From contig RPGQ01000002.1 in the NCBI GenBank assembly GCA_004193595.1, positions 243,752-307,751 of the forward strand: 64,000 nucleotides of DNA, read 5' to 3'. Under the pieces are notes generated by a model. That model was not told the origin of the DNA. It searched no databases and saw only the letters and a list, made by a program, of their open reading frames with translations. Made by a program: the position numbers and the translations under genes. Of this stretch, positions 1 through 10,517 are shown piece by piece (positions within the stretch are counted from its first letter, which is position 1; every line of letters starts with the position of its first letter). This stretch comes from Desulfobacteraceae bacterium Eth-SRB2 (GTDB lineage Bacteria > Desulfobacterota > Desulfobacteria > Desulfobacterales > UBA11574).

Positions 1-748
1 AATGTTCGATCTGGGTGGTAACCCGTGATCGTTCAAGTCCTAAAACCTTGTTTACAAGATGATCTCCAAAGTCTGTCCAGTTGATTTCAGGATAGGCCAC
101 AACATGTGCATTGAAATTACCGGTTGCCCCACCGAATTTGGCGGAAAACGGGATGGTTTCCAATAGGTTTTTCTGTTTTTTCAGCCGTTCCACGAACACA
201 AAAAATTCTTTGCCCAGGCACGTAGGTGATGCGGGTTGGCCGTGAGTTCTTGCCAGCATGGGCACGTCTTTCCATTGATTGGCTTTTTCATTCAAGTTTT
301 CAATAACGTCATCTAAAACAGGTTGCAAAACATGGACCCATGCATCTTTTAATGAGCAGGGTATGGCGGTGTTGTTAATATCCTGGGACGTTAACCCAAA
401 ATGGATAAACTCTCTGAAGCGATGCAATCCAAATTCATCAAATTTTTCCTTTAGAAAATATTCAACCGCCTTGACGTCATGATTGGTAACCGCCTCGATA
501 TCTTTTACTTTGCAAGCGTCATCATGGGAAAACTCCTTATAAATACCTCTCAATGCTTCGAATATACTCTTGTCAATATCTGTCAATTGAGGAATCGGCA
601 AATTACATAATGCAATAAAATATTCCACCTCCACCAGCACCCGATATTTTATCAATGCGCCTTCAGAAAAGTAATGGGCAAGTTTCTCGGCAACTTTGCG
701 ATACCGGCCGTCAACAGGAGAAATCGCATTTAAAGATGAAAGTTTCAT
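1..748 (-). CDS. purB: Adenylosuccinate lyase, N-terminal 249 residues (runs off window)
   Basis: Cleaves adenylosuccinate to AMP and SAICAR to AICAR in cytosolic purine synthesis. The minus-strand frame opens at ATG 748 with MKLSSLNAISPVDGRYRKVA, the typical start of the E. coli-type PurB subgroup. It continues with TSQDINNTA (residues 120-128) and ARTHGQPASPT (166-176), which carry active-site residues of the fumarase/aspartase superfamily. About 249 of the usual ~450 residues are visible; the C-terminal signature loop lies beyond base 1. It is absent from the ORF track because it is open at the window edge. A palindromic repeat lies 37 bp upstream of the start. Confidence 0.95.
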   Translation of the reverse strand, partial: MKLSSLNAISPVDGRYRKVAEKLAHYFSEGALIKYRVLVEVEYFIALCNLPIPQLTDIDKSIFEALRGIYKEFSHDDACKVKDIEAVTNHDVKAVEYFLKEKFDEFGLHRFREFIHFGLTSQDINNTAIPCSLKDAWVHVLQPVLDDVIENLNEKANQWKDVPMLARTHGQPASPTCLGKEFFVFVERLKKQKNLLETIPFSAKFGGATGNFNAHVVAYPEINWTDFGDHLVNKVLGLERSRVTTQIEH

Positions 749-784
749 GTTATTTTGCCCCCGATTTAGTGTTTTACGATTGTC

Positions 785-930
785 TAGTGTCCATCCATAA
801 ATGGTAGATTTTGGTTTTCGGCAAGGCCCGGGCGAGTTTTCAACCGCAGGCATAGCGCGCTATTTCGAGGATTGAAAACGAGCGAGAACCTCGCCGAGGG
901 CAAAAATAAGCCGTTTATGGATGGACACTA
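785..930. repeat. MITE-like palindromic repeat, type A
   Basis: About 146 bp bounded by TAGTGTCCATCCATAAA and its inverted match TTTATGGATGGACACTA. The interior is GC-rich and carries CGCTATTTCGAGGATTGAAAACGAG. Further copies or ends lie at 17963-18100 and 39601. Both ends are TA, as expected for insertion at TA by an IS630/mariner-type transposase (inference). It lies between purB and the histidine kinase. Confidence 0.75.
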
Positions 931-1275
931 TTTACGGTTTCATTAACATGTACTTTAATATGGGCATCGTGTCAACAAAACCGGTATACCCCTCAGGGTA
1001 AATGGATTTGATTTCGGTGCAGCGGAACGATGGCGTGTTTCTCTTGGAAACCGACTGACTGTTTGAAGGGCTTTAGCACGCGTTAGCCCAAGCCGAATGA
1101 AATGATAACTAAAAAAATCAATGAGATAATTTAGCGAAGGATTTTTCTTAATAACTGTGGCGCGGCTAGGGCTTACGGGTGCTTAAGCACAAGTTTCAGT
1201 CGGTTGGAAAGAGATACACGTCGTCGTGGAGCATCCTACGTGTATTGGGATCCAAATGCGTTTGCCCTGTTAGCC
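931..1275. other. Intergenic, no gene seen
   Basis: About 345 bp between the type A repeat and the end of the histidine kinase. Short ORFs of the track here are not convincing. The stretch is part of the left arm of inverted duplication A; its noisy partner is at about 5310-5620. Confidence 0.6.
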
Positions 1276-2796
1276 TCAGACCGGTTCTCTTTCAATGATG
1301 GGAAAAAACATGTTGACGGTGGTTCCCTTTCCCATTTCGCTATCCACCAAAATTGCACCATCATGATTCATTACAATACCCTGCACGACTGCTAATCCCA
1401 TTCCGGACCCCTTGCCAACTTCCATTGTCGTAAAATATGGGTCAAAAATACGGTCTTTGATTCTTGGATCAATTCCATGCCCCGTATCACTTACGCTTAG
1501 CTTTATGAATATACCCGGAAATAAATTATAGGATTGAGCGATTGATTCTTCCAATATTACGCGCTCCAAGCTGATTTCGAGAATACCGCCGGCTTTTTCC
1601 ATTGCGTGGACTGCATTGGTACAAAGGTTTATAATTACCTGATTGATTTGTGTGGGGTCGGCAAGGAATATCTCTGATTCTCTTGGGATATTGGATCGAA
1701 TATCGATGTTTGTAGGAATTGAATGTCGTAATAATGCCAAAGCTTCGATAATGATGGGATTGATTTTTACCGGTTTTCGATCATAATCTTCCTTACGAGC
1801 TAAACTAACAATCTGCTTCACCATATATTTTGCTCGCAGGACGGCTGTTTGAATCTCCTCAATATTATAATGAGCCGGGTTCCCCTCGGGGATATCATCC
1901 ATTGCCAGTTCCGTATTGCCAAGAATAATTGCGAGGATGTTATTAAAATCATGGGCAAGACCACCGGCTAAGGTTCTGATTGGCTCCATTTTATGCGCTT
2001 GTCTGAGTTGTTTTTCAAGTCGTTTGCGACGGGTAATATCTCGCCAAACCGATCTACCATATAGAACATTACCCTGCTCATTATTTACGGCGGATACATT
2101 CAGACTCACATCAATTTTGCTGCTATCTTTTCGCTGGAGTTGCAATTCTTCACCTTCTATTTTTCCGTTCTTCACAAACGCAGGAAACACATCTGCTTTT
2201 GCATATTTGGCACTTTCAGGGGTGTACATATCGAAAATTAGCCGACCAATGATTTCTTCTTTTGTGTAGCCCAATGCATCGACTAATGTTTGGTTACAAT
2301 TGAGAATGGTTGCTGTTTTCGCATCAACGAACACGTTCATATCGGGGGCGTTGTCATACAGATCACGATATTTTTCCTCGCTCTTGCGCAGATTCTCCTC
2401 TGCCTGCTTTTGTTCGGTGACTTCCAGTATGGTTTCAAATCCACCCACAATATCACCATTTTTATCACTGAAGGGATAGCCCCGAATGAACCAATACCTC
2501 CCATCAGGAGTAATCTTTTCTATTGCTTGAGGTTGGCATGTTTCCATGGCTTTCATGACCGGGCAATCCGGGCAGGGATCGCTGCGCTGTGCCCATATCT
2601 CATAACAATAGCACCCTATTATTTCTTCATACCTCATATGCGTTGATTCACAAGCAGACCCATTGGCCCATAGAATCTTCATTTCGGTGTCTTGATACAT
2701 AACAGGTTCTATCAGGCTGTTAAGAATTGTTTCTTTTTCCTTTTCCGAACTCTTGCGCTCGACACTTAGCGGCGGCCGTTCGCAGTCGTGCTTATT
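1276..2796 (-). CDS. PAS-PAS sensor histidine kinase, 5' end missing
   Basis: Cytoplasmic or membrane-associated two-component sensor kinase. From Met 2700 (474 aa) it reads: PAS with a Cys-rich DPCPDC segment (about 1-95), PAS (110-225), HisKA with GGLAHDFNNIL giving the phospho-His at about 250, and HATPase_c with DTGHGID and GSGMGLAVVQGI. The frame stays open to 2796 with kinase-like linker sequence (ERKSSEKEKETILNSL) but has no start codon before a TAA. The listed Met is therefore probably internal and the N-terminus is lost at a junction near 2770. No transmembrane segment and no receiver domain are visible. A noisy inverted copy follows at 3838-5300. Confidence 0.85.
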   Translation of the reverse strand, partial: NKHDCERPPLSVERKSSEKEKETILNSLIEPVMYQDTEMKILWANGSACESTHMRYEEIIGCYCYEIWAQRSDPCPDCPVMKAMETCQPQAIEKITPDGRYWFIRGYPFSDKNGDIVGGFETILEVTEQKQAEENLRKSEEKYRDLYDNAPDMNVFVDAKTATILNCNQTLVDALGYTKEEIIGRLIFDMYTPESAKYAKADVFPAFVKNGKIEGEELQLQRKDSSKIDVSLNVSAVNNEQGNVLYGRSVWRDITRRKRLEKQLRQAHKMEPIRTLAGGLAHDFNNILAIILGNTELAMDDIPEGNPAHYNIEEIQTAVLRAKYMVKQIVSLARKEDYDRKPVKINPIIIEALALLRHSIPTNIDIRSNIPRESEIFLADPTQINQVIINLCTNAVHAMEKAGGILEISLERVILEESIAQSYNLFPGIFIKLSVSDTGHGIDPRIKDRIFDPYFTTMEVGKGSGMGLAVVQGIVMNHDGAILVDSEMGKGTTVNMFFPIIEREPV

Positions 2797-2799
2797 TTA

Positions 2800-3834
2800 C
2801 TTATCCTGTTTGACTATGAATTCCGGCGATGAAATCACTTCCTTGAAAGCAGGATGAATTTATTGCCGCGCCCTAACATCTGTAAGTATTAAGGTAGCTT
2901 CACCTGTCTTCAACTTTCCTTTTTTAAACAGAATTTCGAGAGTTACCTGAAGGTTTCTTCGAGGAAAAAAGCCGTTCCATCTGGCTCAATAGATAATAGC
3001 ATCCCCTCAAAAACACCATACCTTCCGAAATTTTACTCTCTGCAGTTGCCGAATAAAGATAACTTTAAATCGGCCTAAGCTGCTCGGGGATTGCTTTCAG
3101 GTCAGGAAATTTTCGCATCTGCGTATCACAAGGCCTTTCTCTATATTTGTAAAATGAAGGTCCTTAAGTTTTGATCGATTTCCCTTCTTTCATCCAAAAG
3201 CGAGCAATGACGGATCTTTGAGGAAAACATGGCAAAACCGGACATCAAAGCGTCACCTTATGAAATCTCCAGGAACGCCTTGACGAAAATCCGATTTTGT
3301 TCGAAATCGTCATGAAGGAGGCTTTGAATAGAGGCATCTGCATTAAGATGCTTTCGAACTTAGTATTGATTCTGACGCCGCAATCCCTCCTTTGCGCCAA
3401 TAATATCCTAAGGAGGTAAGATGTCAACTCAGCATAGCATGATTATCAATTATGTATCAATGAGGTTTGTTTTTTCTACGATAATCTCTTTTTTCATAGA
3501 AATTCTCGGTATTATTGAATTGTAGTGCAAAGTTTCCAAAACTGAACCCAACCGTCAATTTAATATCGTCTATGACGCAATGCGATGTTTAGAAATCAGG
3601 GACAGGGCTATGAAGGTTTCCGTTCAGTTGCATTCAGAGGTAATTCTTCTTTATGATTGACTGCACAGTTAAATGGTTGTTAGTCAAGACACCATCAAGA
3701 AAATAAAAGGAAAATAGATAGGGCAAGAGAATTCTACAACATGGCAGAAATAGCTATTTGTGCCAAAAGAAGTTTACGAAAATAAAATCTCTAAACACCT
3801 TGTTTTCAGGATAGATCATGCGAGCGGGAATTCC
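2800..3834. other. Centre of inverted duplication A, no clear gene
   Basis: About 1 kb between the two kinase copies, matching neither arm. A plus-strand frame starting ATGGCAAAACCGG near 3229 is interrupted within about 30 codons, and continuing it needs frame changes, so it may be unpolished coding sequence. A Shine-Dalgarno-like AAGGAGG occurs at about 3410. I recognise no family. Confidence 0.5.
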
Positions 3835-5709
3835 TGTGTCGACGCAGAGTTCGAGAAAAGGAAAAACGAATTCTTAACAGCCTGATAGGGCATATTGTGT
3901 ATCGAACACCGAAATATGAAGATTCTATGGGCCAATGCGGGTCTGTAGAATCAACGCATATATGGTATAGAAATAATGGGAGTGCTATTGTTATGAGATA
4001 TGGGCACAGCGCAGCAATCCATACTGGATGCCCAGTCATGAAAGCCATGGAAACATGCCAGCCTCAAACGATAGAAAGATTACTCCTGATCGGTATTAAC
4101 GGTTCATTCGATTCCTTCGGTAATAAAATGAGTGATATTGTGGGTGGATTTAAACCATACTTTGATCCGCGAACAAAGCAGGCAGGAGAATCTGCGCAAA
4201 GGCGAGGAAAAATATCGTGATCTGTATTGCTTGCCCCCGATATGAACGTGTTCGTTGATGCGAAAACAGCAACCGGTATTCTCGTTTAATAGCGGCAAAC
4301 ATTAGTAGTCATTTCATTGCATTGGGCTACACAAAGAAGAAATCATTGGTCGGCTAATTTTCGATGGCACCTAAAGAGGTGCCAAATATGCAAAGCAGAT
4401 GTGTTTCCTGCGTTTGGCGAAGAACGGAGAAAAATGAAGGTGAAAAGAATTGCACTCAGCGAAAGATAGCAGCAAAATTGATGTGGATCTGAAGATGTAT
4501 CGCCGTAAATAATGAGCAGGGTAATGTTCTATATGGTAGATCGGTTTGGCGAGATATTACCCGTCACCAAACGACTTGAAAACAACTCCAGACAAGCGCA
4601 TAAAATGGAGCCAATCAGAACCTTAGCCAGTGGTCTTGCCCATGATTTTAATAACATCCTCGCAATTGACTAAGCGGCAATACAGGAACTGGCAATTCCT
4701 CTAAACAATACTTTCCAAATATAAAAACCTTCATTATTAATTACAACATGTTGTGATAAAATTCATAATTTATCCACATGTGGTGGCAAATGAACTTATA
4801 ACGTGATGAGCGGGAATTGCTGCCCAGACAGTAACAAACTAAGTTAGCTATCAAATCCTTTTCAGGTATTTGGGAAAGGAAAAACCGCGCAGCTTACAGG
4901 TCACATAAATTGAAAGCAAATTGCCGACCCCCTCGATAATCGGAAGGAAATTATAAACTAGCTACCAATGCAAATTAAAATGGAAAGCGGCGGTATTCTC
5001 GAAATCGAAATTTGTAATATTGGAAAAGTCAATCGCTCAATCCTATAATTTATTTCGAGGTATATTCATAAAGCTAAAGCGTAAAGTATTTTTAAGGGCG
5101 TAGGAATTGATCAGAATCAAAAGACCGTATTTTTTTGACCTTATTACGACAATGGAATTGGCAGGGTCCGGAATGGGATTAGCAGCAGTCGGTGCAGGGT
5201 ATTGTAATGAATCATGATGAATTGCAATTTTAATTGGATAGCGAAATGGAAAGGAACCACAAATCGTATTTCCCCATCATTGAAAGAACCGGTCACTGGG
5301 GCTAACGGGCAAACGCATTTTGGATCCCGTAGGATGTCGACGACGTGTATCTGCTTATGACAGAAACTTATTGTAAGCACCCGTAAGCCCGCCATATACA
5401 GTTATTAAGAAAAATCCTTCGCTAAATTATCTCATTGATTTTTAGTTATCATTTCATTCGGCAGGCTAACTTGCTTCAAAGAAGCCCTTCAAACAGTCAG
5501 TCGGTTTCAAGAGAAATTGCCTTAATCCCGTTCCGCTGCACCAATCAAATCCATTTTACCTGAGGGTATGCCGGTTTTGTTGACGCGATGCCCATATTAA
5601 AAGTACGTATTATTAAAGTACGTAAATGATGTCCATCCATAAAACGGCGGCTTATTTTGCCCTCGGCAGTTCTCCGCTCGTTTTCAATCCTCGAAATAGC
5701 GCTATTATG
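3835..5709. repeat. Right (noisy) arm of inverted duplication A
   Basis: The reverse complement aligns with about 855-2768 along its whole length: kinase gene, downstream intergenic region and part of the type A repeat. Differences are dominated by one- to few-base insertions and deletions in coding and non-coding parts alike. The left arm is intact. This looks like unpolished long-read sequence joined as a fold-back, not a gradually decaying gene duplicate. Confidence 0.8.
3838..5300 (+). pseudogene. Frameshifted inverted copy of the PAS histidine kinase
   Basis: Recognisable pieces run in order: GQCGSVESTHIW, then the VMKAMETCQPQ stretch, the region with CCCGATATGAACGTGTTCG, the GLAHDF-encoding segment (about 4630), and the C-terminal part near 5150-5290. 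No frame stays open for more than about 100 codons. Compare the intact gene at 1276-2796. Confidence 0.8.
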
Positions 5710-5710
5710 C

Positions 5711-5963
5711 TTTTTATACTCATGGGCACCTTAATTGTAAATTTATACATTTTAAGGTACCATATCTTTAAAGGAATGTCCCGCTTTTTTTTAATTTTTA
5801 CATTTTTTTTCTGAAATCAGTTTGAACTTACAATACTTTTTATACTCATCGGCACCTTAATTGTAAATTTTTACATTTTAAGGTACCATATCTTTAAAAG
5901 AATGTCCCGCTTTTTTTCAAAATTTTATATTTTTTCTGAAATCAGTTTGAACTTACAATTTTT
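5711..5963. repeat. Tandem duplication, two units of ~126 bp
   Basis: The unit beginning TTTTTATACTCATGGGCACC at 5711 recurs at 5837 with a few base changes. Both units contain GGTACCATATCTTTAAA and AATGTCCCGC and are very AT-rich. No coding potential is seen; it sits between the end of duplication A and the next kinase. Confidence 0.8.
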
Positions 5964-6043
5964 TTAAGAAAAAATACACCCTTAATTGAGCCAAAACTAA
6001 ATGAGTTGCTAAGCCTAAAAGCTCAATCGGAAAAAACTATGGT

Positions 6044-8059
6044 TCATCGCAGGAAGTTCAAATTCTTCTCACATCGCAATATGGCCCAACCTCCGGGATC
6101 CGCCTTTGGGTCCCGCATGCCGGTTGTGTAATCTGTTGAATTACCCTCCAAAACGTTCTTCACCTTCTCTGACAACGCTGCGAGTTTAAATGGTTTTTGC
6201 ATAAAGGCTTGAGCACCCGCGTCCAAAATTTCTTGAGCAGGGCCGTCGAAGGTATAGGCGCTCGAGATGATCACCTTGAGGTTCCTGCGGGCTTTCATGA
6301 GAAGTTTATAAATCAGGTCGCCGCGCATATCGGGCAAATGAATATCCATGATGGCGAGGTCGATGTCTCCATCATAGGACCTGCCGACATTGACGCCCTC
6401 CGTTCCTGTCCCGGCGGTTAGAACGTGATAACCGAGCCTTTCCAATATGGTTCGGGTGACATCCATCACCGGCTCTTGATCCTCGATAATTAAAATAGTA
6501 CCTGTTCCCCTGGCAAGCTCGGTTTTTGGCTTTATTATTTCTTTTGGCTTGTCCTCAACGGCAGGCAAATAGATACGGACCACGGTCCCTTTGCACAATT
6601 GGGATTCAACCGAAATCCAGCCCCCATGGTTCTTGACAATGCCATACACGGCAGCCATTCCAAGCCCGCGACCCTGAAATTTTCTGGTGAAAAAGGGCTC
6701 AAATATCTTACGTTTTGTCTCTGCGTCCATCCCTTTTCCATTATCCTGAACCGTGAGGCAGCTGTAGCGCCCCGGCTTAAGACCAGGATTGTATTTCGCA
6801 ACCCCCTCGTCGATTTCTTTATTGCTGGTCCTTATGATGATCTGACCTTGACCTTCTATAGCCTCTGCCGCATTAATCACCACAGCCGAAAGCACCATAT
6901 GCATCTGGGTCATGTCCGCCTCTACGTTGAGAATATCGCCGGTAAGATTTATCTTAACACAGATAGCGGGAGCGATTTTGTGCTGAATCATGGACATCGT
7001 CTCTTCCACGAATTCACTTAAAGACATTTTTGTCGGCCAGTACCTTCCCCCTCGTGCATATGCCAACAACTGGTCTGTCAGGTGGACCATCCGTTGGGCG
7101 GCGTCGCTCATGGCTTCGACATACCGATCGATTCCTGCCATGTCGGGCAGGTCCATCTTAAGAAGTTCTATGTTTCCGGTAATGCCTGATAACGCGTTGT
7201 TGAAATCGTGTGCAATCCCGCCGGCCAAAGTAAAAATGCTTTCCATCCTTTGGGCTTGAAGTTCCTTTTTCTCTTCTTCCGCCAGCTTGCGTCGAGTGAT
7301 ATCTTGAATTTGAAGCAGATAACCACTGGCACAGCGGTCTGTTCCGCCTTCCATGGGAGTAATTACGATTTCAAAATAGCCCATCCCCGATCTGTCTCTT
7401 TCAAACCATTCAAGTTCATTGACCTTATCAAAGTCAAAGGGAGCTTCGTATCTTACCGTTTCTCCTTTAAGGAGTCTTGCCTTCAATTCAGGAGACGCAT
7501 TTTGCGCATCAATCAGTTTGAGACCTTTCATATGAACAAGGTCGGATACCCCAAAGATATCCATGCAAGATTTATTGGCCTCAACCAACAGGCCGTTTTG
7601 ATCGTAAACCGCAATACCGATAGGAGATTGTGAAAAAATCTCTCTGAATCTTCTCTGTGAACCTTGCAGCGACTCTTTAAGTTTCCATTCGCGAACCACC
7701 TTGCCAATCACGCTGGGTATCAGGGTAAAGAAATCTCCGGACTTTACCAAATAATCCCATGCTCCCAACTTCATGGCCTGAATCGCGAGGTTCTCATCTC
7801 CTTGGCCGGTAATTATAATGACCGGAATGTCCCTCTTTTCTTGATTCAAAGATTTTAAAAATTCGATGCCATTCATGCCGGGCAAAAGGTAATCAGCCAT
7901 AACAAGGTCCGGATTAATCTCATCGAGCCTTTGGAGACAACCGGCTGCCTCCTGAAAATAATGGATGGAAGCGTCCGGATAGGCCTTTATGATCGCCCGT
8001 TTCATGAGCTGATAGTGCGCCTCGTCATCTTCAATAATCACAAGCTTCAACTGTTCCAT
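6044..8059 (-). CDS. Hybrid histidine kinase REC-PAS-HisKA-HATPase-REC
   Basis: About 671 aa from ATG 8059 (MEQLKLVIIEDDE), chosen because the first receiver domain begins there; the longer ORF only adds repeat-encoded residues. Order: REC1 (about 3-120; IIEDDE, PDLVMADYLLPGMNG, ending DYLVKSG), PAS (about 150-260), HisKA with GGIAHDFNNAL, HATPase_c with DNGKGMD and GRGLGMAAVYGIV, and a C-terminal REC2 (LIIEDQE, IMDIHLPD, MQKPF). No membrane segment, so it is probably a cytosolic phosphorelay hub taking phosphate at both ends. Its partner is not evident nearby. Confidence 0.88.
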   Translation of the reverse strand: MEQLKLVIIEDDEAHYQLMKRAIIKAYPDASIHYFQEAAGCLQRLDEINPDLVMADYLLPGMNGIEFLKSLNQEKRDIPVIIITGQGDENLAIQAMKLGAWDYLVKSGDFFTLIPSVIGKVVREWKLKESLQGSQRRFREIFSQSPIGIAVYDQNGLLVEANKSCMDIFGVSDLVHMKGLKLIDAQNASPELKARLLKGETVRYEAPFDFDKVNELEWFERDRSGMGYFEIVITPMEGGTDRCASGYLLQIQDITRRKLAEEEKKELQAQRMESIFTLAGGIAHDFNNALSGITGNIELLKMDLPDMAGIDRYVEAMSDAAQRMVHLTDQLLAYARGGRYWPTKMSLSEFVEETMSMIQHKIAPAICVKINLTGDILNVEADMTQMHMVLSAVVINAAEAIEGQGQIIIRTSNKEIDEGVAKYNPGLKPGRYSCLTVQDNGKGMDAETKRKIFEPFFTRKFQGRGLGMAAVYGIVKNHGGWISVESQLCKGTVVRIYLPAVEDKPKEIIKPKTELARGTGTILIIEDQEPVMDVTRTILERLGYHVLTAGTGTEGVNVGRSYDGDIDLAIMDIHLPDMRGDLIYKLLMKARRNLKVIISSAYTFDGPAQEILDAGAQAFMQKPFKLAALSEKVKNVLEGNSTDYTTGMRDPKADPGGWAILRCEKNLNFLR

Positions 8060-8724
8060 TTCGGTAATCCTTAGGGCGTTACTATTGAATCGATAAGAAT
8101 TCGCTTTTTGAAAACGAATTAAATTGAATCCAACTCTTTGAATTGATATTGAATTGAATTGATAAGAATTCCCTTTTCGAGAGCCAAATAAGGGAAAATT
8201 TAAGGTTGTGTGCCAAAACAGGCTGAATAGCAATATGCAGTAGGGCCGGATATCAAACAGCAATCATGCGGCGGCAACCGACCACCGGAGTTCTGTTAAC
8301 AGATACCGGCAGTATTGTCAAGACGGCATTTTTTTCTAACCGGTCTGAAATGTTGGAATTTTGGGCATAGTAAGCCTGATTGGCTGAGGGTGGTTTTTAA
8401 AAATAGACATCTGCGGGGTAATCCAGCGCGTCGAACACCTTGGTTTCCTTCCCGTCCTTTGATTTGTATCCCACCGGATCGGTTTCCCGGCGGTCTCTTA
8501 TTGTCTCCGGACCGGCTGCAAATGGATGGAAATCAAGACCGTTGGTAAACGCTGATGCCTTTCTATTGACAAACTGTGGCTCCGAAGCCCTTTTTTTAGG
8601 TGTCAGGTGTCAGGGGCCAGGTGTCAGGGGCCAGCGCCTCTGTTCATCATTCCTGACACCAAATAGCCATGGCAATCTTAGCAAACAACAGTCTTGATTT
8701 ACAGCCCCTCGGTCCTTTTCAACT
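8060..8724. other. Intergenic repeats, no gene seen
   Basis: 8060-8200 holds short repeats of the form GATAAGAATTC and TTGAATTGAT; a related GGATAAGAATTCGCTTTTTGAGAGCGG block recurs near 36390. 8529-8665 is a dispersed repeat recurring at 54363-54490. The remainder (about 8264-8528) shows no convincing ORF. Confidence 0.6.
8529..8665. repeat. Dispersed repeat with GGTGTCAGGTGTCAGG array
   Basis: GGAAATCAAGACCGTTGG through CTTTCTATTGACAAAC and the tandem TCAGGTGTCAGG/GGCCAGGTG units, closed by CCTGACACC. A near-identical copy lies at 54363-54490. The GGTGTCAGG/CCTGACACC ends can pair as a hairpin. Confidence 0.75.
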
Positions 8725-9315
8725 TCAAACCCTATCCTTTTCTTTGGAATAATATTCCTGGTTGTCGTAAAACGTTCGGGGGATTTTATTTTGACTGTAT
8801 TCCGGCGTTTTAAGTTTGGAACACTCGAGGATCATCCAGATCTTGGACAGTCTATCCTGGCCGGTGACCCGCTGCCGGATTCTAAAAAATGGAAATTTCT
8901 CGGTTCTGTCCACGGCAATCCGGATATACAATAGCTCCAGGCAGTTTATCATGACGATAAAACCGATAATGGTGTTGAACCATATATAATCAGTGAGCGC
9001 TCCGGGTTGATAAAGGGGCGAAGATTGAAAAATGTAGCGGAAGGAATAGATCTGAAAAACCAGGTACGCCAGGCCAATGGTCAATAAAAGAATCCCGAGA
9101 AGCCCCTTGGCCTGATAGAACATTCGATCCCTGGATTCCAACTCGGAACAGATATCAATTCTTTCTTCTTCCGGTGGGATTTCTTTGCCGTATGCCACAA
9201 TCATCAACCATAACCGGTAGGCCCGTTCCCTTTCCCGGAAATACCCCCCGAAAAAAAAACTGAATATGCTCGTAAGGGCAGCGGAAGAAATCAAAAAAGC
9301 GGCTGGTTTATACAT
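8725..9315 (-). CDS. Unrecognised membrane protein, 196 aa
   Basis: Family not recognised. Three hydrophobic segments can be seen: residues about 5-24 (AAFLISSAALTSIFSFFFGG), about 70-92 (GLLGILLLTIGLAYLVF) and about 113-130 (IGFIVMINCLELLYI). A charged segment with EIPPEEER lies between the first two, and the C-terminal half is soluble and basic. The start at 9315 fits because the hydrophobic segment begins at once. It stands alone between repeats. Confidence 0.65.
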   Translation of the reverse strand: MYKPAAFLISSAALTSIFSFFFGGYFRERERAYRLWLMIVAYGKEIPPEEERIDICSELESRDRMFYQAKGLLGILLLTIGLAYLVFQIYSFRYIFQSSPLYQPGALTDYIWFNTIIGFIVMINCLELLYIRIAVDRTEKFPFFRIRQRVTGQDRLSKIWMILECSKLKTPEYSQNKIPRTFYDNQEYYSKEKDRV

Positions 9316-9349
9316 AAAACCCTCTCAAGTGGATATGAATCATATAGGA

Positions 9350-9600
9350 TGTCTGGGAAATTCTACAGTTTATTGAAAATACGGATATTTTTTAGGCTTA
9401 TATTTTTAACTCGGACATGGAAAAATGGAATGATGGAATACTGGAATGATGATTTAAAGAAGATGACATTCCTCTATTTAATTCCTGTCAAGAGGAATTT
9501 TACAATAACCCAGCTTTCCATTTTCCCAGAACCCAAGATTTTTACCCAGTGAAACTTTTTTCTATTTCACCGGGGCCGGTATTCCAATATTCCGACATTC
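9350..9600. repeat. Dispersed repeat, type F (GGAATATTGGAATG)
   Basis: Begins GGAAATTCTACAGTTTATTGAAAATAC and contains stacked nine-base-like units such as TGGAATGATGGAATACTGGAATGA, with complementary TTCCA units further on. Related copies lie at 10285-10510 and 45248-45460. No gene. Confidence 0.7.
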
Positions 9601-9673
9601 TCCTGCTGCATAGCGGGATGAGCTAAGCGAACTAACTTGATTTAAAACCATGAACGTTCTTCAAAGTCAATCT

Positions 9674-10249
9674 TCAAATACGACCAAACTCAGCAAAATT
9701 AATAAGAACAATCCATGCTTTGGCATCGAATTTTAAAGATGTATCGTTACATAACCGTAACGCTTCCTTCCGGGACACAAAAATAACCTCGATATTCTCA
9801 GATCCTTCATTGCCGTCAGTTGAGGGGTCTCCATCACATTCAATATATACCATGGAAACGGATTCATCGGTCATTCCCGCGGATGAATATATGGAAGGGC
9901 CAATTTTTATGAAACGGGTGAGATCTAAACCGGTTTCCTCTTTTAACTCACGACGAGCTGCTTCCCGGACCGTTTCCCCTTCATCAATAAGTCCCGCCGG
10001 GAAACCGTATTCATAATCGGCTAACGGGACCCGGTATTCTTTGGTGATGACCATCTTTTTTTTAGATTTATGAAACGGAACCATGACCACCGCATCGGGT
10101 TTGGCAAAATCCCTGGTCACACATTTGGGTTCTTTTACTCTGGAAGCGACCTGCCAAATCTTATGCACATCATTTCTATCAACATAGGACACATTGAACA
10201 GGTTTAACCATTTGAGGTTCGTCAGTTTCTTTGAATCTATAATCTTCAC
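9674..10249 (-). CDS. Nudix hydrolase (ADP-ribose pyrophosphatase-like)
   Basis: 191 aa. The Nudix box is complete: GLIDEGETVREAARRELKEE followed by TGLDL, fitting GX5EX7REUXEEXGU, with the metal-binding Glu residues present. The upstream PAGLIDEGE and the N-terminal substrate region resemble ADP-ribose/NDP-sugar pyrophosphatases, which clear nucleoside-diphosphate derivatives in the cytosol; the exact substrate is not determinable. It starts MKIIDSKKLTNLKW. Repeat elements flank it on both sides, so it is probably monocistronic. Confidence 0.9.
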   Translation of the reverse strand: MKIIDSKKLTNLKWLNLFNVSYVDRNDVHKIWQVASRVKEPKCVTRDFAKPDAVVMVPFHKSKKKMVITKEYRVPLADYEYGFPAGLIDEGETVREAARRELKEETGLDLTRFIKIGPSIYSSAGMTDESVSMVYIECDGDPSTDGNEGSENIEVIFVSRKEALRLCNDTSLKFDAKAWIVLINFAEFGRI

Positions 10250-10284
10250 TTGCTGTTCCTTTTGGGCTAATTGAACGTCTCTGA

Positions 10285-10510
10285 AATTCTACAACTTCTT
10301 AAAAATACAGGTTTATTAATGGCAACCTGTTTATTTCATCGGATTGGAAGAATGGAATGTTGGAATATTGGGGATAAAAGCGGAAGTAAAACATTATAAT
10401 TGTAAAAAACTCCTTTCCTTCAACTTCGTTCAGGACAAGCTCACCCATTATTCCATTACTCCATTATTCCACTATTCCAATTGGGGCGAAGCCCCTGAGT
10501 TCTTTTTTCA
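10285..10510. repeat. Dispersed repeat, type F
   Basis: GAAATTCTACAACTTCTTAAAAATAC, then GGAATGTTGGAATATTGGGG, and the closing half with CCATTATTCCATTACTCC and CCAATTGGGGCGAAGCCCC. Same design as 45248-45460. It lies between the Nudix gene and the end of the MFS gene. Confidence 0.7.
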
Positions 10511-10517
10511 CAAGCCC

